Assembly (NCBI GenBank): GCA_963783335.1
Contig: CAWAND010000004.1
Location: 434,001-498,000, forward strand
Source of the DNA: CAWAND01 sp963783335
Lineage (GTDB): Bacteria > Chloroflexota > Anaerolineae > Anaerolineales > E44-bin32
DNA: 64,000 nucleotides
Direction of reading: 5' to 3'
Below the pieces are notes generated by a model. It saw only the letters and a program-made list of their open reading frames with translations, had not been told where the DNA came from and did not search any database. Made by a program: the position numbers and the translations under genes. This document shows positions 17,354 through 26,803 of this stretch, in pieces; the first letter of the stretch is position 1, and each line of letters starts with the position of its first letter.

Positions 17354-17602
17354 ATGTGCCGAAGCATCAAGACTCTCCGGCGAAAAGATAACCCGGCGAC
17401 CGACGATGAGATTCGAGCTGCCGCCAGGCAGTTTGTTAGAAAAATCAGCGGCTACCGCAAGCCGTCACGCGCCAATCAGCTGGCGTTTGAAACAGCAGTG
17501 GACGAAATTGCCCGCACGTCTCGAAATCTGTTGGAGAGCCTGGTCGTAAACGCCCAAAAATCGAAGGGAGCGCCGAACGAGCATTCCATCAAGGTCCTTT
17601 GA
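17354..17602 (+). CDS. DUF2277 family small protein
   Basis: The ATG at 17354, seven bases after a GGAGGTGGAGG run, gives 82 residues starting MCRSIKTLRR. The family hallmarks are MCR-IKTL at the N-terminus, ATDDEIRAAARQFVRKISGYRKPS and AVDEIARTSRNLLESL. DUF2277 proteins are small, soluble and widespread in Actinobacteria and Chloroflexota, with no assigned function. Upstream in-frame ATGs would run through the ribosome site. Confidence 0.88.
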   Translation: MCRSIKTLRRKDNPATDDEIRAAARQFVRKISGYRKPSRANQLAFETAVDEIARTSRNLLESLVVNAQKSKGAPNEHSIKVL

Positions 17603-17675
17603 TCGTTTTCGCCTGACAGTATGATACGTCCCGACCTGATGCTTTCTTGGCGGGAAACACCCTTGGGAGAGGGAT

Positions 17676-18554
17676 ATGGATTCTCATGGCATTCGCGCCC
17701 TGGTTACTGGGGGGTCGAGCGGGATTGGTCTGGCACTATCGCGGCAATTGGCCGCTGAGGGGGCCAATGTATGGATTTTGGCCCGCGATCACGATCGGTT
17801 GGTTCAAGCCGCAGAACTCATCCGGTCCAGCCGGGCTTCCGCCGATCAGACGGTGGAGACGCTTTCGGCCGACGTAGCCAACCTGGAACAGGTCCGACAG
17901 GCGCTTTCTCCACTGACAACACCAGATCGACTTCCCCACCTCTTGATCAACAGCGCCGGCGCCGCCCATCCAGGCTATGCTGAAGAACTAGGGCTCGACA
18001 TATTCCACTGGATGGCGGATGTTAACTACTACGGCACAGTACATGTGACTCAGACCCTCCTCGTGCCGATGATCCAGCGCGGCAGCGGTCAGATCGTCAA
18101 CATTGCTTCCATCGCCGGATTCCTGGCTGTTTACGGCTACACGGCCTACGGAGCTTCGAAGTTCGCCGTGCGAGGCTATTCCGATGCGCTGCGGGCCGAG
18201 ATGAAGCCCAAGGGAATCGACGTGTCTATCGTCTACCCACCCGACACACAAACCCCACAGCTCCAGTACGAGAACCAGTACAAGCCAGCCGAAACGAGGG
18301 CGCTGGCCGGAAATGTGGACGCCATGTCGCCCGAGGCCGTCGCGTCGGAGATCTTGAAGGGTGTGCACCGCAAGCGCTACGCCATCATTCCGGGGATGGA
18401 GGGGAAGCTGCTCTACTGGCTCTCAGGCGCTTTGGGTACAGCCCTCTATCCCCTTATGGATTGGATGGTGTCGCGCGCTCAGGCACAAGCAGCCCAGCCG
18501 GCCAAGAAGATGGACGCCATTGGCGATGAGGGTGAGTTTCATGGATCTGTTTGA
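17676..18554 (+). CDS. SDR resembling 3-ketodihydrosphingosine reductase
   Basis: This is a 292-residue short-chain dehydrogenase. The NADP-binding TGGSSGIG lies near the N-terminus, the structural motif is NSAGAAH, and the catalytic set is NIASIAGF, Tyr158 and Lys162 (YTAYGASKFA). IDVSIVYPPDTQTPQL resembles the YPPDTxTP signature of 3-ketodihydrosphingosine reductase (KDSR), the enzyme that reduces the product of serine palmitoyltransferase. The C-terminus has a hydrophobic hairpin-like stretch (LLYWLSGALGTALYPLMDWM), as in KDSR. The last 14 bases overlap the start of a serine palmitoyltransferase-like gene, which strongly supports this reading over a generic SDR. Confidence 0.8.
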   Translation: MDSHGIRALVTGGSSGIGLALSRQLAAEGANVWILARDHDRLVQAAELIRSSRASADQTVETLSADVANLEQVRQALSPLTTPDRLPHLLINSAGAAHPGYAEELGLDIFHWMADVNYYGTVHVTQTLLVPMIQRGSGQIVNIASIAGFLAVYGYTAYGASKFAVRGYSDALRAEMKPKGIDVSIVYPPDTQTPQLQYENQYKPAETRALAGNVDAMSPEAVASEILKGVHRKRYAIIPGMEGKLLYWLSGALGTALYPLMDWMVSRAQAQAAQPAKKMDAIGDEGEFHGSV

Positions 18555-19719
18555 GAAATGTGACCAGTACACCGTCGCCCGCGAGGCCGAAGAGGGCGGC
18601 TATTACCCTTACTTTATTGCACTGTCCGGCAGCGAGGGGGCACAAGCGTCGTACCGAGGTCGGCCGCTCATCATGTGTGGGTCCAACAACTACCTGGGAC
18701 TGACAACGCATCCCAAGGTCAAACAAGCCTCCGCCGAGGCCATTGAGACGTACGGCACGAGCTGCACTGGCTCGCGCTTCTTGAACGGAACGCTCGAACT
18801 GCACGAGGACCTAGAGCGCCGCTTGGCCGATTGGGTCGGCAAGGAGGCGGCGCTGGTGTTTTCCACCGGCATGCAGACCAACCTTGGCGTGATCAGCGCC
18901 TTGGTCGGCCGCGGGGATATTGTCATCCTCGACAAAGAGGACCACGCCAGCATCGTCGACGGCGCTCGCCTGGGCTACGGAAACACGCGCCGCTACCGGC
19001 ACAACGACATGGACGACCTCGAGCGCGTGCTTTCCGGGATACCCGACGGCAAGGGCAAGCTGGTCGTAGTGGACGGATTGTTCAGCATGGGCGGCGATCT
19101 TGCCAATCTGCCCCGCATCACCGAGCTGTGCCAGGAATTCGGCGCCCGCCTAATGGTGGACGACGCGCATGCTATGGGTGTGCTGGGCGAAGGCCACGGC
19201 ACAGCGGCGCACTTCGGACTGACCGAGGAGGTCGACCTGATCATGTCGACCTTCAGCAAATCCTTCGCCTCGATCGGCGGCTTCATCGCCGGAGACGATC
19301 AGATCGTGCACTACATCAAACACCACGCGCGCTCGCTGATCTTCAGCGCCAGCCTGCCGCCGGCCAACACGGCGGCCGTCTTGGCCGCCTTGGACGTGAT
19401 GCAGGAGGAACCGGAACGGGTGCAGCGGGTGAACGAGGTGGCCGATCAAATGCGGCGCGGTTTCCAGGGCCTCGGTTTCGACACCGGGCTGTCCGTCACA
19501 CCGATCATCCCCATCATGATTGGGGATACGATGCGCACCATCGGGATGTGGAAGGGCCTGTTCGACGCAGGCGTTTTCGTCAACCCGGTGCTCTCGCCGG
19601 CCGTCCCCGATGGCCAGGAGCTGCTGCGCACGAGCTTCATGGCAACCCACACCGATGAGCAGTTGGAACAGGTCTTGTCGGCCTTTGAAATCGTTGGGCG
19701 CAACCTGGCGGTGATCTGA
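18541..19719 (+). CDS. spt: Serine palmitoyltransferase-like alpha-oxoamine synthase
   Basis: This 392-residue PLP-dependent enzyme has Lys240 (TFSKSFASIGGF) as the Schiff-base residue, with MCGSNNYLGL, GSRFLNGTLELHEDLE, DKEDHASIVDGARLGYG, RHNDMDDLERVL, VVDGLFSMGGDLANLP and VDDAHAMGVLGE before it. NPVLSPAVP and LRTSFMATHTDEQL close it. These blocks match bacterial serine palmitoyltransferase better than 8-amino-7-oxononanoate synthase or KBL. It would condense serine with an acyl thioester to 3-ketosphinganine in the first step of sphingolipid synthesis. The overlapping reductase gene upstream supplies the second step. No ceramide synthase gene is seen nearby. Confidence 0.85.
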   Translation: MDLFEKCDQYTVAREAEEGGYYPYFIALSGSEGAQASYRGRPLIMCGSNNYLGLTTHPKVKQASAEAIETYGTSCTGSRFLNGTLELHEDLERRLADWVGKEAALVFSTGMQTNLGVISALVGRGDIVILDKEDHASIVDGARLGYGNTRRYRHNDMDDLERVLSGIPDGKGKLVVVDGLFSMGGDLANLPRITELCQEFGARLMVDDAHAMGVLGEGHGTAAHFGLTEEVDLIMSTFSKSFASIGGFIAGDDQIVHYIKHHARSLIFSASLPPANTAAVLAALDVMQEEPERVQRVNEVADQMRRGFQGLGFDTGLSVTPIIPIMIGDTMRTIGMWKGLFDAGVFVNPVLSPAVPDGQELLRTSFMATHTDEQLEQVLSAFEIVGRNLAVI

Positions 19720-19726
19720 CCCCGGC

Positions 19727-20893
19727 CTAGTGCCAAATCTGCTGATAGGGATGTTCGCGGACGACCGCGCGTCCCTCTTCGAATCTTGACGGTGAGAAGA
19801 CGGCGACATCCACGGTGCTTGGCGCGCCGTCTAGAATCCACTCTGCCATACACGCACCGACCGCTGGCGCGGTCTTGAACCCCGTCCCGCTGAAGCCACA
19901 TTGCAGGAAGTAGCCCTCCGGACCGTATGGACCGAGCATGGGGAACTGGTCGGGCGTGATTCCGTCGTAGCCGCCGTGCGCCGAGTGAAGCCTTCCGCCT
20001 TCCATGGCCGGAATCCGGAGGCAGATTCGCTCGATGGCCCGCTCGACGAAACCCGGCTTGGCATGATCGGTGTCGCTGTCAGGGGATTCCCCGATCGGGT
20101 TGTTGTCCTCCAAACCCACCAGGGTCAGCTCGCCCTCTGGACGGAAGTACATCTCACGCGGATCGTCGATCGCCGCCGGATGCGTCTTCTCCATCCCTTC
20201 CGGGCGCAGGACGAACATTGTGTCATGCCGCCAGGTGTCCAAGGGCAAGTCGACCCCAGCCAGGCCATTGATCTGCCCCGCCCAGGCGCCGGCGGCGTTG
20301 ACCACAATCGGGGCCGAGAAGTCACCCTCGGAGGTCTCGACACCCCTCACCTTGCCGCCGTCGACCTGGATTCCGGTCACCACCGCCCCCTGCTGCAGTT
20401 GAGCGCCATGGTCCCGGGCGGCCGCCATGAGGGCGGCGGTGGCGCTGGTCGGGTCGGCGTAGCCGGACTCGGGCTCGTACGCGGCCCACACAATGTCGTC
20501 GGTGGCAAAACTGGGCGCCAGGCGTTGCACGTCCTCGCCGCTGATCAGCTGGCTGGGGATGCCGATGGTTTGGTGCATCTCGACATTGGCCCGCAGGGCC
20601 TCCATGTGTTCGGCAGCCACAATCTGAACAAAACCCGTCCGCACATAGCCGCAGTGCCCGCCGACCCGCTCTTCCCAGTTGCGGAAGTATTGGAACGAAG
20701 TCCAGGCAAGCTCGGAATTGGTCCTCTGATCGTAGTGCATCCGAATCAGGCCGCTTGAGCGGCCGGTGGCCCCGGCGCCCAGGAAGGACTTCTCGATGAC
20801 CAGAGGGGTCACCCCTCGTTGGGCCAGATGGAAAGCGAGGCTGGCACCATGCACGCCACCCCCAATGATGATCACGTCTACGGTTTCGTCCAC
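19727..20893 (-). CDS. FAD-dependent amino-acid/sarcosine oxidase-like protein (DAO family)
   Basis: This 388-residue protein begins with a Rossmann dinucleotide motif (DVIIIGGGVHGASLAFHLAQRG). ATGRSSGLIRMHYD is the FAD-contacting stretch of DAO-family oxidases such as sarcosine, glycine and dimethylglycine oxidases. SAHGGYDGITPDQFPMLGP and GFSGTGFKTAPAVGACMAEWI form the C-terminal FAD site. I chose the GTG at 20893, seven bases after AGGAGG; a GTG six bases earlier is too close to it. It should oxidise an N-methylated or primary amino acid with O2 or another acceptor. It stands alone, convergent with the SPT gene. Confidence 0.85.
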   Translation of the reverse strand: MDETVDVIIIGGGVHGASLAFHLAQRGVTPLVIEKSFLGAGATGRSSGLIRMHYDQRTNSELAWTSFQYFRNWEERVGGHCGYVRTGFVQIVAAEHMEALRANVEMHQTIGIPSQLISGEDVQRLAPSFATDDIVWAAYEPESGYADPTSATAALMAAARDHGAQLQQGAVVTGIQVDGGKVRGVETSEGDFSAPIVVNAAGAWAGQINGLAGVDLPLDTWRHDTMFVLRPEGMEKTHPAAIDDPREMYFRPEGELTLVGLEDNNPIGESPDSDTDHAKPGFVERAIERICLRIPAMEGGRLHSAHGGYDGITPDQFPMLGPYGPEGYFLQCGFSGTGFKTAPAVGACMAEWILDGAPSTVDVAVFSPSRFEEGRAVVREHPYQQIWH

Positions 20894-21291
20894 GCTCACG
20901 CCTCCTCTCTGGTCTGTCCCGGTCTCAGGTCAGTCTGAGTGGGAGGATTCTCTCCCATGACGAGATGGCTTGCAACCCGTTCTCCGGGACATCGCACCTG
21001 CTGTTACGCTTGTCTGCATCTTACAGGGGAGGTGTGCGGAGGTCCATCGACCCGCCGACATGTTACCTCCGCGTGCCTTATCACAAGCCCGATCCGGTTC
21101 AGGGGCATGGCCCATGCGTTATACTGCCTATGTCCCACAAGGTCTGGGGCAGCGCAGAAACGGGATTCCATCCAACGCTGGGGCCATTCAGCATGCCAGC
21201 AGTCGGCCGAGGGTGTGTCTCGGCGCTCCCGCAGCTTGGAATGGGCCCTGATCCAGATGTAGGAAATCCGGTATACGAGCGGCGGTGGACC
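20894..21291. other. Intergenic region
   Basis: About 400 bases without a supported gene. Reading frames here show no family resemblance and overlap each other. A TATACT at 21120-21125 could be a -10 element for the downstream DUF4404-like gene. Nothing else is seen. Confidence 0.4.
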
Positions 21292-21559
21292 ATGGATAAG
21301 CAGCGACTTCACGGCGCACTTGAGCGTCTTCGAGCGGAGATTGAGCGGCATGAGGATCTCGACGATCCGACGAGCCAACGGCTTAGAACGCTGGCGGAAG
21401 ACGTCGCCGCACTTCACCGCGGTGACCAATCTGGCGCCCCGCCGCAATCCGTTGTCCAAAGAATTCGAGCAGGAAATCGCCGGGCTCGAGGCCACCCACC
21501 CATCCCTGACGGTGGCCATGGCCGAGGTAATTGAGATCCTGACCGCAGCAGGTATTTAG
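21292..21559 (+). pseudogene. DUF4404-like small gene with a frameshift
   Basis: The first frame starts at 21292 (MDKQRLHGALERLRAEIERH, then RLRTLAEDVAAL), which is the N-terminus of DUF4404 proteins. The conserved C-terminal half (SKEFEQEIAGLEATHPSLTV, then AMAEVIEILTAAGI) lies in the next frame and ends at 21559. Removing one base in the linker, around 21430-21465, would restore one protein of about 88 residues. Either the gene is broken or the assembly has a one-base insertion. Family function is unknown. Confidence 0.65.
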
Positions 21560-21778
21560 GATCGGACTTGGCAGCCTTGCGTGGGGCGCCACGCACGCCC
21601 CGGAAGGTCCAGTGCAGTACACCGCATAGGCGTCCCGTAGCCATTCGACGACGCCCACCAGCCTCCCGCACCCTCGGCCACATCCCTATCACGAAGGTTG
21701 ACGCCACGACAACCGGATGCCGTGCCAACCTCTGGGACCGCATGAAAAACGCAGCCACAAGCAAGAGGTAGACCCCGT

Positions 21779-23413
21779 ATGGACTCCAAACCACGAACAC
21801 AGCTCTCGGCATGGAAGGCGCTCCTCGAACACGGGAAGCAGATCGGCGGTCGCCATCTGCGAGACCTGTTCCGAGAAGACCCTCAGCGCGGATCGAGATT
21901 TACATCAACAGCCGTCGGCCTGTACATGGACTACGCCAAGCAACGCGTCAACGATGAAACGCTCCAACTCTTGGTGGAGCTGGCCGAGGCCTGCGACCTG
22001 TCGGGGCGTCGCCAGGCCATGTTCGCCGGGGAAGCGATCAATCTCACCGAGAAACGCTCCGTGCTGCACACCGCGCTGCGCGCCCCCAAGGGCTCACACG
22101 TCATGGTTGATGGCCAGGATGTGGTGCCCGAGGTGCACGCTGTACTGGACAAGATGACGCGCTTCTCGGATAGAGTTCGCAGCGGGGAGTGGATCGGCCA
22201 CACCGGTAAACCCATCCGAGCCGTCATCAATGTAGGGATTGGCGGATCGGACCTGGGCCCGGTCATGGCATACGAGGCGCTCAAGGCCTTTTCCCGCCGC
22301 GACCTGATCTTCCGCTTTGTGTCCAATATCGATGGGACGGACTTCGCTGAGGCAACCAGAGACCTTGACCCCGCCGAGACGTTGTTCATCATCAGTTCGA
22401 AATCCTTCACAACCTTGGAGACCATGACCAACGCCCGCACGGCGCGCGCCTGGGTCTTGGAGAATCTCGGGGCCGAGGAGGCGATCGCGAAACACTTTGT
22501 TGCTGTTTCAACCAACCGGGAGGCAGTCGAGACTTTCGGGATCGATCCTGAGCACATGTTCGGGTTCTGGGATTGGGTCGGCGGGCGCTACTCGATGGAC
22601 TCCGCCATCGGCCTTTCAACCATGCTGGCCATCGGACCCGAGGCGTTCAAAGACATGCTCTCAGGCTTCCACCAAATGGACGAGCATTTTCGCAGCGCGC
22701 CGATGGCATCCAACCTCCCAGTGTTGATGGGTCTGCTGGCCATCTGGAACACCACTTTCTTGGGGGCGAGCACGATCGCCGTGCTGCCCTACGCCAAGTA
22801 CCTGCACCGCTTCCCGGCGTACCTTCAGCAGTTGACAATGGAGAGCAATGGGAAACACGTGACTCTGTCTGGGGAACGCGTCGACTATGACACCGGGCCA
22901 ATCTACTGGGGCGAGCCGGGAACAAATGGGCAGCACTCCTTCTACCAGCTGATTCACCAAGGAACTCGTCTGATCCCCTGCGACTTTATCGCCTTTCGTC
23001 AACCTCTGAACCCCTTGGGCAGACATCACGACATGCTCATCTCGAACGTCCTGGCACAGGGCGAGGCGCTCGCGTTCGGCAAGACCGCCGAAGATGTCGA
23101 AGCCGAAGGCACGCCAGATTGGCTTGTCCCGCACCGCACTTTCGAAGGAAACCGACCTTCGACGACGATCTTCGCCGACCAATTGACCCCCGAGACCTTG
23201 GGCAAACTGGTAGCGCTGTACGAGCACAGCGTTTTCACGCAAGGTGTGATCTGGAACATCGACTCCTTTGATCAGTGGGGAGTCGAACTGGGCAAGGTGC
23301 TTGCCCAAGACATCCTCTCACAGCTGAGGGCCGGTTCGGTTCCCGACGACCATGACAGCTCGACCCATGCCCTTATGGCCTACTATCTGGCCGGCCGGAC
23401 AGGTGAGAGGTGA
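21779..23413 (+). CDS. pgi: Glucose-6-phosphate isomerase
   Basis: This is a full-length 544-residue enzyme. Family signatures: AVINVGIGGSDLGPVMAYEAL, ISSKSFTTLETM, GFWDWVGGRYSMDSAIGLS, QLTMESNGKHV, YWGEPGTNGQHSFYQLIHQG and GVIWNIDSFDQWGVELGK. The catalytic Glu, His and Lys of PGI are in these blocks. It interconverts glucose-6-phosphate and fructose-6-phosphate in the cytoplasm. A HAD phosphatase and zwf follow in the same direction, so this is a small hexose-phosphate cluster linking glycolysis to the oxidative pentose phosphate route. Confidence 0.97.
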   Translation: MDSKPRTQLSAWKALLEHGKQIGGRHLRDLFREDPQRGSRFTSTAVGLYMDYAKQRVNDETLQLLVELAEACDLSGRRQAMFAGEAINLTEKRSVLHTALRAPKGSHVMVDGQDVVPEVHAVLDKMTRFSDRVRSGEWIGHTGKPIRAVINVGIGGSDLGPVMAYEALKAFSRRDLIFRFVSNIDGTDFAEATRDLDPAETLFIISSKSFTTLETMTNARTARAWVLENLGAEEAIAKHFVAVSTNREAVETFGIDPEHMFGFWDWVGGRYSMDSAIGLSTMLAIGPEAFKDMLSGFHQMDEHFRSAPMASNLPVLMGLLAIWNTTFLGASTIAVLPYAKYLHRFPAYLQQLTMESNGKHVTLSGERVDYDTGPIYWGEPGTNGQHSFYQLIHQGTRLIPCDFIAFRQPLNPLGRHHDMLISNVLAQGEALAFGKTAEDVEAEGTPDWLVPHRTFEGNRPSTTIFADQLTPETLGKLVALYEHSVFTQGVIWNIDSFDQWGVELGKVLAQDILSQLRAGSVPDDHDSSTHALMAYYLAGRTGER

Positions 23414-23465
23414 GCATATGCGGGCTGGCCCGGCAGGGCCCGGACCCAGAGGAAAGGAAAACACA

Positions 23466-24104
23466 TTGACCGCCAGCCGTTCGATTAAGACCCTGTTTCT
23501 GGACATCGGTGGTGTGCTTCTGACCAATGGATGGGACCACGAGGCGCGCCGTCGAGCCTGTGAAACCTTTGACCTCGATCGCGCCGATGTCGAGGAGCGT
23601 CATCATCTGACCTTCGACACCTACGAGGAAGGCAAGCTGAACCTCGACACCTATCTCAAGCGCGTGGTTTTCCACAAGGACCGGACTTTCACTCCCGAGG
23701 CCTTCAGACAATTCATGTTCGATCAGTCCCAGCCGCTAACCGACACTCTCAATTTGGTGCGCGCCATCAAGACTCGGTTTGGGCTTAAGACGGCTGCGGT
23801 CAGCAACGAGGGGCGTGAGCTGACGGTTTATCGCATTCAGCAGTTCGAACTCGGTTCGATCATCGACTTCTTCGTCTCTTCATGTTTTGTCCATTTCCGC
23901 AAGCCCGACCCGGACATCTACAGCATCGCATTGGACATCTCCCAATCTCAACCGGATGAGGTCATTTACGTCGACGACCGCTTGATGTTTGTTCAGGTTG
24001 CCAAGGAAATGGGCATCCACGGCATCCATCACACCGGAGTTGGACCGACCCGCAATCAGCTTGCGGAGCTGGGTCTCGACCTTACCGGAGCCGCCAATGA
24101 CTGA
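23466..24104 (+). CDS. HAD superfamily hydrolase
   Basis: This 212-residue protein is read from a TTG at 23466, preceded by AGGAAAGGAA; an ATG at 23418 would add 16 low-complexity residues. HAD motif I is FLDIGGVLLTNGWD (the second acidic residue is replaced by Gly, as in many haloacid-dehalogenase-like subgroups). Motif II is AAVSNEG, motif III HFRKPDPDIY and motif IV VIYVDDRLMFVQVA. The substrate is unknown; the position between pgi and zwf suggests a sugar phosphate. Confidence 0.82.
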   Translation: MTASRSIKTLFLDIGGVLLTNGWDHEARRRACETFDLDRADVEERHHLTFDTYEEGKLNLDTYLKRVVFHKDRTFTPEAFRQFMFDQSQPLTDTLNLVRAIKTRFGLKTAAVSNEGRELTVYRIQQFELGSIIDFFVSSCFVHFRKPDPDIYSIALDISQSQPDEVIYVDDRLMFVQVAKEMGIHGIHHTGVGPTRNQLAELGLDLTGAAND

Positions 24105-24179
24105 TCCGCTCACGCAAGCCATATCAGACAGTACCGAAAGATCGAGGCGGGTCCAGGAAGCTGGACCGAGGTCCGAGAA

Positions 24180-25710
24180 ATGATGAATATGCCTACTGAT
24201 AGTCCTGCCCCACCCACGATACTCGTGATCTTCGGAGCCGCCGGAGACCTGACCTGGCGCAAGTTGGTACCATCCTTGTACGGGCTGTGCCTCGATGGTC
24301 TGCTCCCGGAGAAGTTCGCTGTCGTCGGCGTAGATGGCAAGCAGCTGACGTTGGAAAAATGGCGCTCCCGATTGCGCCAAGGCGTGGACAAATTCGGCCG
24401 AGCTGAACCAATCGATGCCAAAGCCTGGAAGACCTTCGCCAAAAGCCTATCCATTTACCAGTCCGGCGATTTCAAGGCACACGCAACCTTCGAAGCCGTA
24501 TCCGATGCACTTGACGAGCAAGAAAGGACTTGGGGGCAGCAGGTGGAGCGAATTTTCTACCTGGCCACGCCGCCCGGGATCGTCCAGACGGTCGTCGAGG
24601 GCCTTGAGAAGGCGAAGCTAACCCAGGATCGAGAACGTACCCGGATCGTGTTTGAGAAGCCGTTCGGACACGACCTGGAGTTGGCTGTGGCGCTGAACAA
24701 ATCCTTGTTGACGAGTTTCGACGAGTTCCCAGATCTATCGCATCGACCACTACCTTGGCAAAGACACCGTCCAAAACATCCTTGCCTTTCGATTTGCCAA
24801 TGCCCTGTTCGAGCCCATCTGGAACCGGCGCTATATCGACCACGTCCAGATCACCATCGCCGAGAGCGTCGGGGTCGAGCATCGGGGGGAATACTACGAC
24901 CACGCTGGTGCCCTGCGGGACATGATCCAGAGTCACCTGCTTCAGGTGCTGTGCCTGATCGCTATGGAACCGCCGGCGGCCTTCGATGCCGACGAGATAC
25001 GGGCTCGCAAGGTGGACGTGCTGAGGGCCATTCGGCCGATCCCGGCGGATCGTCTCCATCAGCATGCTGCCCGCGGACAATATGGCCCGGGCTGGCTGGA
25101 AGGTGAACGTCTGCCCGGGTTCCGGTCAGAGCCAGACGTGGATCCGGAGTCCTCGACGGAAACCTTCGCCGCCTTGAAACTCTTTGTGGACAACTGGCGC
25201 TGGCAGGATGTGCCCTTCTACCTGCGAACCGGGAAGCGCCTGCCGACCAAACTTTCGCAGGTCGCAATCCAGTTTCGCCCCGTCCCTCATCGATCCTTCC
25301 CCCCAACGGCGACGTTGGATTGGCAGCCCAACCGCCTCGAGATCGACATCCAGCCCGGTGAGGGCATCTGCCTCGAATTCCAGGCCAAACAGCCGGGAGT
25401 CTCCATGCATCTCAGCCCGGTGGAGATGCACTTCGCCTACGCCGAGGCGTTCAATGCCAACCCACCCGAAGCCTACGACACTCTCTTGCTGGACGCGATG
25501 TGCGGTGATGCTACGCTGTTCATGCGGGCCGACCAGGTCGAGCGAGCCTGGGCGACGGTCGAACCGATACTCAAGGCATGGGATTCGGTCCCCCCGGCCG
25601 ATTTTCCCAACTACCCTGCCGGCACCTGGGGTCCGGAGAGCGCTGAAGCGCTTATCGCCCAAGATGGACGGAGTTGGTTCCAGTCGATCCCGGAACCCGA
25701 AGCCAGTTGA
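24180..25710 (+). pseudogene. zwf: Glucose-6-phosphate dehydrogenase gene with one frameshift
   Basis: The 5' frame carries the NADP motif GAAGDLTWRKL (about 19-29), YLATPPGIV and RIVFEKPFGHDLELA, then loses homology after LLTSFDEF. The next frame picks up exactly there with QIYRIDHYLGKDTVQNIL, the active-site signature, and continues to the end (VPFYLRTGKRLP, QPNRLEIDIQPGEGI). The break lies near 24724-24732, in GAGTTCCCAG; one base too many explains it, and the length (1,531 bases) is one over a multiple of three. Corrected, the protein would be 509 residues, normal for G6PDH. No other lesion is visible, so assembly error or very recent mutation is likely. It would make 6-phosphogluconolactone and NADPH. 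Confidence 0.85.
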
Positions 25711-25895
25711 ACACCCGGTTGGGGGCAGAAATGGCAACCCAAGTGATGGCTGACCGTCCTACGCTGGGAGTTTTCGCCAGGTGGGATGGCAGTGGCCTGA
25801 TCGGCAAGCTCTCACTCTATCAGGGTTGGGGATGGTGGAAAAGGCAGCACAAGGCCGAGCCAGCGGAGACCGTGCCTCGCTACGAAGGGAGGAAT

Positions 25896-25971
<76 letters not shown>

Positions 25972-26064
25972 GAAACAGCACTTCGATTATAGCCGCTCGC
26001 GCCGCCGCCCCCAAGCCCCCAGGCACCCTCCCCACCCACCTCACCTGAGGATCTGCGGCGCCAC

Positions 26065-26082
26065 TTGTGAAATCCGTCACAA
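26065..26082. promoter_or_regulatory. Rex/CRP-like palindrome
   Basis: TTGTGAAATCCGTCACAA has one mismatch to the Rex consensus TTGTGAA-N4-TTCACAA and also fits TGTGA-N6-TCACA. It lies about 95 bases upstream of tRNA-Arg and downstream of the small TPR gene. Confidence 0.4.
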
Positions 26083-26134
26083 TCACTTCGGTGGCGGGAG
26101 GCACGCCACTCTGGCAAATGAAGGCCCGAATCAA

Positions 26135-26162
26135 AACCCCGGCCGGATGGCCGGGGTTTTTG
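26135..26162 (-). terminator. Factor-independent terminator, able to act on both strands
   Basis: CCCCGGCC (26137-26144) pairs with GGCCGGGG (26147-26154), flanked by AAAA on the left and TTTTT on the right. It lies 30 bases past the end of the minus-strand small TPR gene, which it probably terminates. Confidence 0.8.
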
Positions 26163-26191
26163 GAGGAGAGAGACGCCTAAAGGATCGAGAA

Positions 26192-26416
26192 TCAGGCAAA
26201 GGGATTGAGGATCGAAACTTGGTCGACGCACCGGGTGCGGAAGACCTGGTCTTCCACACAACGCGCCAGCCACAGCCAGGCCGAAACGTTGGTGGGTTCT
26301 CGCTTCAGAACCCATCGCAGGGCGGCCCGGCCTGTCTCCACGTCCGCCTTTTGGATCGAGCGGACGGCGAATTCGAGAGCTTGGTCAGTGGTGGGCATTG
26401 CGGCGGTCATTGCCAT
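26192..26416 (-). CDS. Small TPR-like protein
   Basis: This 74-residue protein begins at an ATG preceded by GAGGAG. The stretch ADVETGRAALRWVLKREPTN followed by VSAWLWLARCVED resembles the single TPR-like helical repeat (RDPxNxxAWLWLAxxxDD) common in small Chloroflexota proteins. It is soluble; a protein-interaction role is likely but no partner is evident. A TGC-TAGCAT extended -10 lies 33 bases upstream, and a terminator follows the stop, so it is a complete one-gene unit. Confidence 0.75.
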   Translation of the reverse strand: MAMTAAMPTTDQALEFAVRSIQKADVETGRAALRWVLKREPTNVSAWLWLARCVEDQVFRTRCVDQVSILNPFA

Positions 26417-26803
26417 GGGTGCGTCTCCTCGTTTGGTGTCTTGCACTCATGCTAGCATGCATCCCCGCTGTTTCGTTTTACAGGCGCCTTACAGTGATTT
26501 GGCACCAGAAAGGTGCGCGCAAGGTGGCGATCCTTCCGGATCCGAAGTCCCGTGCTCCCGAAGGCGGGACGTCAAAGGATTCGCATTCGGATTCCAGAAT
26601 CCGAAAGCGATAATGTCTGCGTCGAGGACCTGGCGCATGGCCTGGTACATGCGGTCATAGTGGAGGATCTCTTCTGTCTTCATGGTCATCATCCTAGCCC
26701 GCGGAACCGCACGCGTCTATCGCCCGAGAAGGTGAATTCCCGCCTCCCGCTCGGGAGAGATGATCGGGCTTTTAGGACGTTGTAGGGATCGAAAGAGGAT
26801 GAC
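26417..26803. other. Intergenic region
   Basis: This contains the promoter of the small TPR gene. A minus-strand frame at 26489-26692 (starting MMTMKTEEILHYDRMYQAM) has a weak AGGA ribosome site and no recognisable family; I leave it unannotated as a gene. Nothing else is seen. Confidence 0.4.
26449..26457 (-). promoter_or_regulatory. Extended -10 promoter (TGC-TAGCAT)
   Basis: On the minus strand TGC-TAGCAT lies 33 bases before the small TPR gene start. The element sits in a longer perfect palindrome (GCATGCTAGCATGC), so it could also be a protein-binding site. Confidence 0.35.

Noticed and set aside
18831..19658. 275-codon plus-strand frame inside the serine palmitoyltransferase-like gene
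   Set aside because: It is extremely Arg/Gly-rich and out of frame with a clear PLP enzyme; a shadow frame.
26489..26692. Minus-strand 67-codon frame
   Set aside because: Weak ribosome site, no known family and no coupling to neighbours; not enough to call a gene.
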